64,000 nt of DNA from Pandoraea bronchicola (GTDB lineage: Bacteria > Pseudomonadota > Gammaproteobacteria > Burkholderiales > Burkholderiaceae). Below the pieces are notes generated by a model. That model searched no databases. It saw only the letters and a program-made list of their open reading frames with translations, and was not told the origin of the DNA. Of this stretch, positions 54,395 to 64,000 are shown one piece after another. A program made the position numbers and the translations under genes. The stretch lies in the NCBI RefSeq assembly GCF_902459805.1, contig NZ_CABPST010000002.1, forward strand, positions 620,001 through 684,000, in the 5' to 3' direction. Position 1 is the first letter of the stretch. Each line of letters opens with the position of its first letter.

Positions 54395-55228
54395 TCAGTC
54401 CGCGACGTGTACGCGCGTGCCCGCCTCGGCGATCACCTGCGCCATGCTTTCGGGCACCGGGCGATCGGTGAACAAGGCGTCGATCTGAGAGAGGTGTCCC
54501 AGCCGGACCAGCGCCGGACGTCCGAACTTGCTGTGATCGGCGGCAAGAAATACGGTGCGGGAGTGCGCGATGATGGCTTCGGCGACCCGTACCTCGCGAT
54601 AGTCGAAGTCTCGCAGCGTGCCGTCGGCGTCGATGGCGGAGATGCCGACGATGCCGAAATCGACCTTGAACTGACGAATGAAGTCGAGCGTAGCCTCGCC
54701 CGTCACGCCCTGATCGCGAGCGCGCACGACGCCACCGGCGATGATGACCTCGGCATCGGCATAGCCGCTCATCATGGCCGCCACATGCAGATTGTTGGTG
54801 ATGACGCGCAAGCCACGATGACGTGACAGCGCCCGGGCCACGGCTTCCGTGGTGGTGCCCAGATTGATGAAGATCGACGCATGATCAGGGATTTGCTCCG
54901 CCAGGCGTACGGCGATGCGGCGCTTCTCATCGGCCAGTTGCGTCTGACGGGCGTCGTAGGCATCGTTCTCCGCCCCGCCTGGCAGGCCGACGCCGCCGTG
55001 GTAGCGGCGCACCCATTTGCGTTCGGCCAGATAGTTGATGTCGCGCCGGATGGTCTGCGGCGTGACGTCGAAGCGTGCAGCCAGTTCGTCGACCGTGAGG
55101 AAACCGTCGCGGCGGACCGCGTCGAAGAGCGCCTGCTGGCGCGGGTTCAGCGAGGTCTGCCCGGCATCAACGGCGGCGCAAAGCGCCTCGGAGACATCGA
55201 CGGATTCGGCGGATTCGGTATGGGACAT
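54395..55228 (-). CDS. glpR: DeoR-family repressor of the glycerol regulon
   Basis: A 277-residue DeoR regulator. The helix-turn-helix is at about 42-65 (TVDELAARFDVTPQTIRRDINYLAE) and the sugar-phosphate-binding domain has the NLGTTTEAVARAL, GGVVRARDQGVTGEA and FLAADHSKFGRPALV signatures. The N-terminal 25 residues are extra compared with E. coli GlpR (252 residues). It is in the same orientation as glpD and glpK, with the operators in the gap. Confidence 0.92.
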   Translation of the reverse strand: MSHTESAESVDVSEALCAAVDAGQTSLNPRQQALFDAVRRDGFLTVDELAARFDVTPQTIRRDINYLAERKWVRRYHGGVGLPGGAENDAYDARQTQLADEKRRIAVRLAEQIPDHASIFINLGTTTEAVARALSRHRGLRVITNNLHVAAMMSGYADAEVIIAGGVVRARDQGVTGEATLDFIRQFKVDFGIVGISAIDADGTLRDFDYREVRVAEAIIAHSRTVFLAADHSKFGRPALVRLGHLSQIDALFTDRPVPESMAQVIAEAGTRVHVAD

Positions 55229-55359
55229 CGGCGCGCACGCAATAAAAGCCTTCGTGCCACCCGGCCGGCGGCACGTTCGCCGTCATGATACCCCGCTGTT
55301 GGATGACGCCGCCGTGACAGCAGCATGACGCCCTGCCTTTTACCGGCGCTGCGGCCCCG

Positions 55360-55863
55360 TCAGAGGCACTGACGCACGGCGTCGGCAAGCGACTGCGGGC
55401 CGGTCGACCCGAGGTAGAGCGAACCTTCACTGCCCGGCTTGCGCGGAGTGAGATCAAGAATGGCGAGAATGCCGTCGTCTTGTGAGGAGAGCTGGAGCGT
55501 CTGACCTGCGCCGGCCTTTTGCCGTTGCAGACGCGCATAGGGCAGTTGCTTCTTCCAGAGACGGGCCGTGCAGGCACTCACACGCGCAAACGCTTTTTTC
55601 GAAGCGCCTTGCCACACCGCGCCGTTGCTGCGTGCATCGTCGACCGTGTCGCGATAGGGGGGCAACGTCTCGACTTTTACATTTTCCGGTGCAACGTCGG
55701 CGACGCTGCCTACAGGCGGATCGTCTTGCGACGCCACGGGCGCCGTCTGCGCGCACGCGCCCAGCAACACAACGAGCGCCACGCCCGCTGCGGCAACCGC
55801 CCCCGCGGCACCGCGCCGCGTCACACGCGTCGTGCCGGAATTCTTGTCTTTGCCCCGGTTCAT
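55360..55863 (-). CDS. Putative lipoprotein of unknown function
   Basis: A 167-residue protein from the ATG at 55863, which has a GGAG ribosome site. An N-terminal basic segment and helix end in the lipobox LLGA-Cys37. The rest is hydrophilic, with no recognised domain. A start at upstream in-frame codons (to 55932) would add a tail lacking signal-peptide features. It lies downstream of the glpR promoter region, separated by 131 bases, and shows no functional link. Confidence 0.6.
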   Translation of the reverse strand: MNRGKDKNSGTTRVTRRGAAGAVAAAGVALVVLLGACAQTAPVASQDDPPVGSVADVAPENVKVETLPPYRDTVDDARSNGAVWQGASKKAFARVSACTARLWKKQLPYARLQRQKAGAGQTLQLSSQDDGILAILDLTPRKPGSEGSLYLGSTGPQSLADAVRQCL

Positions 55864-56400
55864 GCCCCGCTCCACGCTTGCAAATGACGGTCGCACGCGC
55901 ATGTCTTCCGGCTCACGCAGCAGGCCGGGCATCGTCGTGGCGACAACTTGGTATCTGGTCCAGGCGCCGGATCGCTGCTGGCCACGCGATGTCTTCTTGC
56001 ATCCGTGTCAGGCCGCAGCTCGCGCCGATTCGTTCGTTCTGCTCTGGTCATGCCGGCACGCCACTCGCGCACGCCCCGCGCTTTGCTTCGCGGGCCGTGC
56101 GGCCTATCGGGCAACGCGCCGCCAGTTGGCGCTCATCTTACTCGTGTTATTCACAGCATGGCAATTCGCGCAATGCGCGCTGGCCCGAATCGCGTATATT
56201 GCAGGTTGCTGTCACACTGCGTCGCACCGCCTCGCGCCCAACCCTGCAGCGAGCCGACGTGCAATCCCGTCCACCGGGCACTGGATAAACCGTCCGGCCG
56301 GTACGCCATAAGCGATAACAACAAGCGGGCCGGTAGACACGCACCTGGCGCCAGTGAGCCCAGCCAACCCATAACCATTTTTGCGACTGTCCCGATTTCC
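55864..56400. other. 537-base divergent region without a recognised gene
   Basis: Between the lipoprotein gene (-) and the glycerate kinase gene (+). Only short open frames of arginine-rich composition occur. I see no clear promoter, operator or RNA gene. Confidence 0.4.
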
Positions 56401-57552
56401 ATGTCCAGCAATGCGCAAGCCCCGATCATCGTCATCGCTCCCGATTCGTTCAAAGGTTCGCTGAGTGCCCCGGAAGTGGCGCGCGCCATCGCGTCCGGCA
56501 TCGCCCGCGTGCTGCCGCAGGCCGATCTGCGCCTGCGCCCGATGGCCGACGGCGGCGAAGGCACGCTCGACGCCCTGCTCTCCGCCGGCGGACGCCGTGT
56601 GCCGCTGTCCGTGCGCGGTGCAGGTCAGGCGTCGGTGCGCGCCGAGTACGGCATCATGCCCGACGGTACGGGCGTACTGGAAAGCGCTAACGTGGTGAGC
56701 ATTACCGACCCCATTGGCATGCAGACGCCGGTGGCCGAGCGCTCGACGGTTGGCCTCGGTGAACTGCTGCGCGCACTGCTCGATACCGGCGCGCGACGTG
56801 TGCTGATCGGCCTGGGTGGCAGCAGCACGAACGATGGCGGTGCGGGCCTGCTCGTCGGCCTCGGCGCGCGTTTGCTCGACGAGTCGGGTGAAGCCGTGCA
56901 ACCGGTGCCTGCGGCGCTGCATCGTGTCGCATCGATCGATCTGAACGGGCTCGATGCGCGTCTGAAGGACTGCGAACTGATCGCCATGTCCGACGTGAAC
57001 AACCCGCTGAATGGTCCACAAGGCGCGACGGCCATCTTCGGTCCGCAAAAGGGCGTGAGCGAAGCGCAAGTCGAACCGCTCGACCGCGCCATCGCGCAGT
57101 TCGCCGGACACGCCCATCGGGCATTCAGTGCCAACGAGGCAGCAAGCCGTGCCGGCGCAGGTGCGGCGGGCGGGCTTGGCTTTGCGTTGCATTTGCTGGG
57201 CGCGCAATTCCGCTCCGGTGCTGAAGTGGTGGCCGAACGTGTCGGACTGCCGCAGGCGGTGGAAGGCGCGGACTGGCTCATCACCGGCGAAGGTCGCAGC
57301 GACGGGCAGACGCTCTCGGGCAAGACCCCGATGATTGCGGCTCAGGTGGCGATCAAGGCAGGGGCGACGGCATCGCTGCTCTCGGGTGCGATCGATCGCA
57401 GCGCGCTGGATAGCCTCTCGCGCGTGTTCTCGGGATGCTTCTCGCTGACGTTCGGCCCGACCACGCTGGAAAAAGCCATTGCCGATGCGGCTGGTCTGCT
57501 GGCCGACAGCGCGGAGCAGATGACGCGCCTGCGCTATTCGCACAAGCGCTGA
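56401..57552 (+). CDS. Glycerate kinase (GarK/GlxK class)
   Basis: A 383-residue type-1 glycerate kinase that phosphorylates D-glycerate, usually to 2-phosphoglycerate. Family signatures are APDSFKGSLSA at the N-terminus, PMADGGEGTLDAL, IGLGGSSTNDGGAG, SDVNNPLNGPQGA and ITGEGRSDGQTLSGKTP. It could serve the glyoxylate or glycerate pathways. The start at 56401 is the only one consistent with the family N-terminus; the ribosome site is weak. Confidence 0.94.
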   Translation: MSSNAQAPIIVIAPDSFKGSLSAPEVARAIASGIARVLPQADLRLRPMADGGEGTLDALLSAGGRRVPLSVRGAGQASVRAEYGIMPDGTGVLESANVVSITDPIGMQTPVAERSTVGLGELLRALLDTGARRVLIGLGGSSTNDGGAGLLVGLGARLLDESGEAVQPVPAALHRVASIDLNGLDARLKDCELIAMSDVNNPLNGPQGATAIFGPQKGVSEAQVEPLDRAIAQFAGHAHRAFSANEAASRAGAGAAGGLGFALHLLGAQFRSGAEVVAERVGLPQAVEGADWLITGEGRSDGQTLSGKTPMIAAQVAIKAGATASLLSGAIDRSALDSLSRVFSGCFSLTFGPTTLEKAIADAAGLLADSAEQMTRLRYSHKR

Positions 57553-57713
57553 GCCTGAAGCGACATCGCCTCATTGCGTCACTCGACGATGCCAAGCGCG
57601 GCGGCCGCCCGCCGCGCCATCGTCACATCCCGTCTGGGCCAGTTCCGCGAGTGATGCCGCGCCGCCACGCCATGACATTGACGCGCAATGGCGCCGGGCG
57701 CCGGCCCAACCCG

Positions 57714-59162
57714 TCACACCATCAGATCCACGAACTGATTCACCGGCATCGCTTCCAGCCGCTGCTGATCCAGCGCGACATCAAGAATGCGCGCCTGGGC
57801 GCGCGCAGCAAAGCGGCGCGCCAGATTGGTCTTGAACTTCTCCACAAGCAGCGGAATCCCCTCGGCACGGCGACGCTTGTGGCCGATCGGATACTCGACA
57901 AGCACTTCGTCCAGCGTCGTGCCGTCGGTCAAGGTGACGGTCAGCCCGTTGGCGATCGAACGCTTGTCGGGATCGTGATAATCGCGGGTGAACTGCGGGT
58001 CTTCCTCGCAGACGATGTTCGCGCGCAATGCATCGATACGGGGATCGGCGGCGACGGCATCTTCGTAATCGGCCGCCGTCAGGCGCCCGAACAACAACGG
58101 CACCGCCACCATGTACTGAATGCAGTGATCGCGGTCTGCCGGATTGGCGAGCGGCCCCTGCTTGTCGATGATGCGGATCGCCGCGGCATGCGTGCGAATT
58201 CTGACCGAGCGAATGTCCTGCTCGCTGCGCCCCATGGCCTGCAATTGACGATGCAGCGTCATCGCGGCCTCTGCGGCGGTCTGCGCGTGAAACTCCGCAG
58301 GAAAGGAAATCTTGAACAGCACGTTCTCCATCACATACGAACCGTAGGGACGCTGAAACGCGAACGGCTTGCCCTTGAACAACACATCGTAGAAGCCCCA
58401 CGTCTTGGCGGTGAGAACCGACGGGTAGCCCATCTCGCCGGTGCGCGCCATTAGCGCAAGCCGCACGGCGCGGCTCGTCGCATCGCCCGCTGCCCACGAC
58501 TTGCGGCTCCCGGTGTTCGGTGCGTGCCGGTAGGTGCGCAGACTCTGTCCGTCAACGAACGCGAGCGAGAGTGCGTTGATCAGTTCGTCGCGAGACAGCC
58601 CCAGCATTTCGCCGACAACCGCCGTCGAAGCGACTTTCACCAGCACTACGTGATCGAGGCCGACCTGATTGAACGAGTTCTCCAGCGCCAGACAGCCCTG
58701 AATCTCGTGCGCCTTGATCATGGCAGCAAGCACGTGTCGCATCGTCAGCGGCGACTGGCCCTGCGCCACGGCCGTGCGCGAGAGCCAATCGGCCGTCATC
58801 AGAATGCCGCCGAGATTATCTGACGGATGCCCCCATTCGGCCGCCAGCCAGGTGTCGTTGAAGTCGAGCCAGCGGATCATCGCCCCCAGGCTGAACGCCG
58901 CCTGCACCGGATCGAGTTGATACGGCGTGCCGGGGACTTTCGCCCCGTTCGGCACGATCGTTCCCGGCACGATGGGACCCAACAGCTTGGTGCAAGCCGG
59001 GTAGGACAACGCTTCGAAACCGCACCCGAGCGTATCGATCAGGCAATTGCGAGCGGTGTCGAAGGCAAGATCGCTGCGGATCTCATAGGTCAGGACGTAG
59101 TCGACAATGTCCGCGAGAACCTTGTCGGGCGAAGGACGCACGTTCGAGAAACCTGCAGACAT
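57714..59162 (-). CDS. prpD: 2-methylcitrate dehydratase
   Basis: A 482-residue MmgE/PrpD-family enzyme that dehydrates 2-methylcitrate to 2-methyl-cis-aconitate. The sequence [18 protein letters not shown], the [21 protein letters not shown] block and [29 protein letters not shown] are typical of PrpD. AGGAGGTAG directly precedes the ATG at 59162. It is the last gene of the propionate operon, although AcnD/PrpF encoded upstream can do the same overall step. Confidence 0.95.
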   Translation of the reverse strand: MSAGFSNVRPSPDKVLADIVDYVLTYEIRSDLAFDTARNCLIDTLGCGFEALSYPACTKLLGPIVPGTIVPNGAKVPGTPYQLDPVQAAFSLGAMIRWLDFNDTWLAAEWGHPSDNLGGILMTADWLSRTAVAQGQSPLTMRHVLAAMIKAHEIQGCLALENSFNQVGLDHVVLVKVASTAVVGEMLGLSRDELINALSLAFVDGQSLRTYRHAPNTGSRKSWAAGDATSRAVRLALMARTGEMGYPSVLTAKTWGFYDVLFKGKPFAFQRPYGSYVMENVLFKISFPAEFHAQTAAEAAMTLHRQLQAMGRSEQDIRSVRIRTHAAAIRIIDKQGPLANPADRDHCIQYMVAVPLLFGRLTAADYEDAVAADPRIDALRANIVCEEDPQFTRDYHDPDKRSIANGLTVTLTDGTTLDEVLVEYPIGHKRRRAEGIPLLVEKFKTNLARRFAARAQARILDVALDQQRLEAMPVNQFVDLMV

Positions 59163-59186
59163 CGACTACCTCCTGTGATCACGTTG

Positions 59187-60380
59187 TCAAAACGCGTCTC
59201 CGGGAATACGCACCCAACCTTCCATCAGCACGCGGGCGCTGCGGCTCATGATGGCCTTGGTGACCGTCCACTCGCCGCCTTCCTGTTTCGCTTCGGCACC
59301 CACGCGCAACGTGCCCGACGGATGCCCGAAGCGTACCGCATTGCGCGCCCCGCCACCGGCGGCCAGATTGACCAGGGTGCCCGGGATCGACGCCGCCGCG
59401 CCGATGCATACCGCCGCCGTGCCCATCATTGCATGATGCAGCTTGCCCATCGACAACGCACGCACCAGCAAATCGATGTCACCCGGGTTCACGGCCTTAC
59501 CGCTCGACGCCGTGTAAGCGGCCGGCTTCGCCACAAACGCGACCTTCGGGGTGTGCTGACGTGTCGCCGCTTCCGACACGTCCTTGATCAACCCCATGCG
59601 GATCGCGCCGTGCGCGCGAATCGTCTCGAACATCGCGAGCGCCTTCGGATCGCTGTTGATCGCGTCTTGCAACTCCGTGCCCCGGTACCCGATGTCCTCC
59701 GCATTGAGGAAGATCGTCGGAATGCCGGCGTTGATCATCGTCGCCTTGAAGGTGCCCACGCCGGGCACTTCGAGATCGTCGACGAGATTGCCGGTCGGGA
59801 ACATGGCCCCGCCCTCACCGTCTTCCTCGGCGGCCGGATCGAGGAATTCGAGTTGGACTTCGGCGGCCGGGAACGTCACGCCGTCGAGTTCGAAATCCCC
59901 CGTCTCCTGCACAGCACCGTTTGTCATCGGCACGTGCGCAATGATCGTCTTGCCGATGTTGGCCTGCCAGATACGCACAACGGCCACGCCATCGCGTGGC
60001 ACTCGCGCCGGGTCCATCAGTGCGCCGCTGATCGCGAATGGGCCGACGGCCGCCGACAAGTTGCCGCAGTTGCCGCTCCAGTCGACGAACTGCTGGTCGA
60101 TGGACACCTGACCGAAAAGATAGTCCACATCGTGCCCCGGGCGCTCGCTCTTCGCGATGATGACCGTCTTGCTCGTGCTCGACGTGGCGCCGCCCATGCC
60201 GTCGATCTGCTTGCCATACGGGTCCGGACTGCCGATCACGCGCATGAGCAGCGCGTCGCGCGCCGCGCCCGGCACCTGGGCGGCGGCGGGCAGATCCTGC
60301 AGACGAAAGAACACGCCCTTGCTGGTGCCGCCACGCATATAGGTGGCGGGAATGCGAATTTGTGGCTGATGCGCCATCAC
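59187..60380 (-). CDS. prpF: 2-methylaconitate cis-trans isomerase
   Basis: A 397-residue PrpF-family isomerase (diaminopimelate-epimerase-like fold) that makes the AcnD product usable by the rest of the methylcitrate cycle. MRGGTSKGVFF, the SGNCGNLSAAVGPFA motif with its catalytic Cys and the MGKLHHAMMGTAAVC segment are present. The start lies eight bases after the acnD stop with GAGGAGAG upstream. Confidence 0.95.
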   Translation of the reverse strand: MMAHQPQIRIPATYMRGGTSKGVFFRLQDLPAAAQVPGAARDALLMRVIGSPDPYGKQIDGMGGATSSTSKTVIIAKSERPGHDVDYLFGQVSIDQQFVDWSGNCGNLSAAVGPFAISGALMDPARVPRDGVAVVRIWQANIGKTIIAHVPMTNGAVQETGDFELDGVTFPAAEVQLEFLDPAAEEDGEGGAMFPTGNLVDDLEVPGVGTFKATMINAGIPTIFLNAEDIGYRGTELQDAINSDPKALAMFETIRAHGAIRMGLIKDVSEAATRQHTPKVAFVAKPAAYTASSGKAVNPGDIDLLVRALSMGKLHHAMMGTAAVCIGAAASIPGTLVNLAAGGGARNAVRFGHPSGTLRVGAEAKQEGGEWTVTKAIMSRSARVLMEGWVRIPGDAF

Positions 60381-60388
60381 ATCTCTCC

Positions 60389-63001
<2,613 letters not shown>

Positions 63002-63070
63002 GTGAGGAAAGTGTCGGCCGGGCCTGTGGCGGTGTTCAAACGGCGTGCCTGCGTTGCGAACTTACGCACC

Positions 63071-63102
63071 GGGCGGCGGCGGAGATCCTGCGACCGCCGC
63101 CC
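63071..63102. other. GC-rich hairpin between prpC and acnD
   Basis: GGGCGGCGG (63071-63079) pairs perfectly with CCGCCGCCC (63094-63102) around a 14-base loop, in the prpC-acnD gap. No T-run; it may stabilise or process the polycistronic mRNA. Confidence 0.45.
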
Positions 63103-63140
63103 CGGCCCATGCACGCAAGGCACGCCTGATTCAGACGGTT

Positions 63141-64000
63141 TCAGCGCTTTTCGATCGGCACGAACTGCTGATCTTCAGGACCGGTGTAATTGGCGCTCGG
63201 ACGAATGATCTTGTTGTCGATACGCTGCTCGATGATGTGTGCGCTCCAGCCCGACGTGCGGGCAATCACGAACAACGGCGTGAACATCGCTGTCGGCACG
63301 CCCATCATGTGGTAGCTCACGGCACTGAACCAGTCCAGATTCGGGAACATTTTCTTCACGTCCCACATCACCGATTCCAGACGCTCGGCAATGTCATACA
63401 TCTTCGTGTTGTGCTGGTCCTTCGACAGTTCGTGCGCGACTTCCTTGATGACCTTGTTGCGCGGATCGCTCACGGTGTAGACCGGGTGGCCGAAGCCGAT
63501 GATCACTTCCTTGTTCTCGACGCGGGCGCGGATATCGGCCTCGGCTTCGTCAGGCGAGTCGTAGCGCTTCTGAATTTCGAACGCCACTTCGTTCGCACCG
63601 CCGTGTTTCGGACCACGCAGTGCGCCAATAGCGCCGGTGATTGCCGAGTGAATGTCGGAACCCGTGCCCGCGATCACGCGTGCCGTGAAGGTCGACGCGT
63701 TGAACTCGTGCTCCGCATACAGAATCAGCGAGGTGTGCATCGCACGCACCCACAAATCCGACGGCTTTTCGCCATGCAGCAGATGCAGGAAATGGCCGCC
63801 GATGCTGTCGTCGTCCGTCTCGACGTCGATGCGCACACCGTTCTGGCTGTAGTGGAACCAATACAGCAGCATCGAACCGAGGCTGGCCATCAGCCGGTCG
63901 GCGATGTCGCGCGCGCCCGGTACGTTGTGGTCATCCTTCTCCGGCAGTACGGTGCCGAGCACCGAGACGCCCGTGCGCATCACGTCCATCGGATGGGCGG
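63141..64000 (-). CDS. prpC: 2-methylcitrate synthase, 3' part
   Basis: The frame is open to the right edge, so only about the last 286 residues of a protein of roughly 385 are present. The fragment has [48 protein letters not shown] and [13 protein letters not shown], the citrate-synthase active-site blocks in the PrpC form. The enzyme condenses propionyl-CoA with oxaloacetate. prpB and the regulator would be expected beyond the window. Confidence 0.93.
   Translation of the reverse strand, partial: AHPMDVMRTGVSVLGTVLPEKDDHNVPGARDIADRLMASLGSMLLYWFHYSQNGVRIDVETDDDSIGGHFLHLLHGEKPSDLWVRAMHTSLILYAEHEFNASTFTARVIAGTGSDIHSAITGAIGALRGPKHGGANEVAFEIQKRYDSPDEAEADIRARVENKEVIIGFGHPVYTVSDPRNKVIKEVAHELSKDQHNTKMYDIAERLESVMWDVKKMFPNLDWFSAVSYHMMGVPTAMFTPLFVIARTSGWSAHIIEQRIDNKIIRPSANYTGPEDQQFVPIEKR

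Noticed and set aside
54376-54400. GACTGAC/GTCAGTC inverted repeat overlapping the glpR stop, considered as a terminator
   Set aside because: The seven-base stem has no following T-run on the minus strand and the spacing is poor; not listed as a terminator.

Overview
The window is high-GC, gene-dense chromosomal DNA from a betaproteobacterium of the order Burkholderiales, family Burkholderiaceae. The gene complement (AcnB, an acnD/prpF/prpD methylcitrate cluster, CIO-type quinol oxidase with a DUF2474 subunit, many LysR regulators, Liv- and Pot-type importers) fits Pandoraea best. The genus is an inference from protein character, not a database result. I saw no rRNA, tRNA, insertion sequence, prophage or CRISPR array.

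Layout. 1-4.4 kb: the 3' end of an AI-2E/PerM-type membrane protein, then acnB with a clear promoter, an upstream palindrome and a strong terminator, then an orphan coiled-coil lipoprotein. 4.6-13.2 kb (minus): a seven-gene operon in which a complete Liv-type ABC importer lies between two acyl-CoA-synthetase-type enzymes, with a divergent Crp/Fnr-family regulator at 13.5 kb. 14.3-16 kb: a GNAT acetyltransferase and a MASE2-GGDEF diguanylate cyclase. 16.2-23.4 kb (minus): an eight-gene catabolic operon (Pot-type ABC importer, three-subunit HcnABC/opine-oxidase-like flavin dehydrogenase, RidA) ending in a hairpin terminator, with a divergent LysR gene. 24.5-30.9 kb: cupin, AraC/GyrI regulator, then a minus-strand run of cytochrome b561, GT2 glycosyltransferase, TPR lipoprotein and mnmH, plus a LysR gene next to an SDR gene remnant. 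31.3-34.6 kb: small metabolic genes (VOC, ICL/PEP-mutase family, class II aldolase, LysR).

34.7-36.3 kb holds a NarK-type nitrate/nitrite porter. Its leader contains an intrinsic terminator that is mutually exclusive with a hairpin carrying an AACGGC hexaloop. This looks like an ANTAR (NasR/NasT-type) antitermination leader and is the most interesting regulatory element I found. 36.6-43.3 kb: a TPR-CPBP membrane protease, a DUF1345 protein, the cioAB-DUF2474-ybhB oxidase operon and folE. 43.5-48.1 kb: a four-gene ABC-2 export system (lipoprotein membrane-fusion protein, ATPase, permease, outer-membrane lipoprotein). 48.1-50.5 kb: LysR diverging from VOC and fumarylpyruvate-hydrolase-like genes. 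51.2-55.2 kb: glpK, glpD and glpR with an excellent GlpR-type operator. 56.4-57.6 kb: glycerate kinase. 57.7-64 kb: prpD, prpF, acnD and the 3' part of prpC, the methylcitrate cycle for propionate, read toward the left and cut by the window edge.

Metabolically the window links propionate and TCA metabolism (acnB, prpC-acnD-prpF-prpD), glycerol/glycerate use (glp, glycerate kinase), uptake plus activation of carboxylic acids (Liv/acyl-CoA ligase operon), oxidation of an N-substituted or imino acid (Pot/HcnABC-like operon) and respiratory flexibility (CIO oxidase, NarK).
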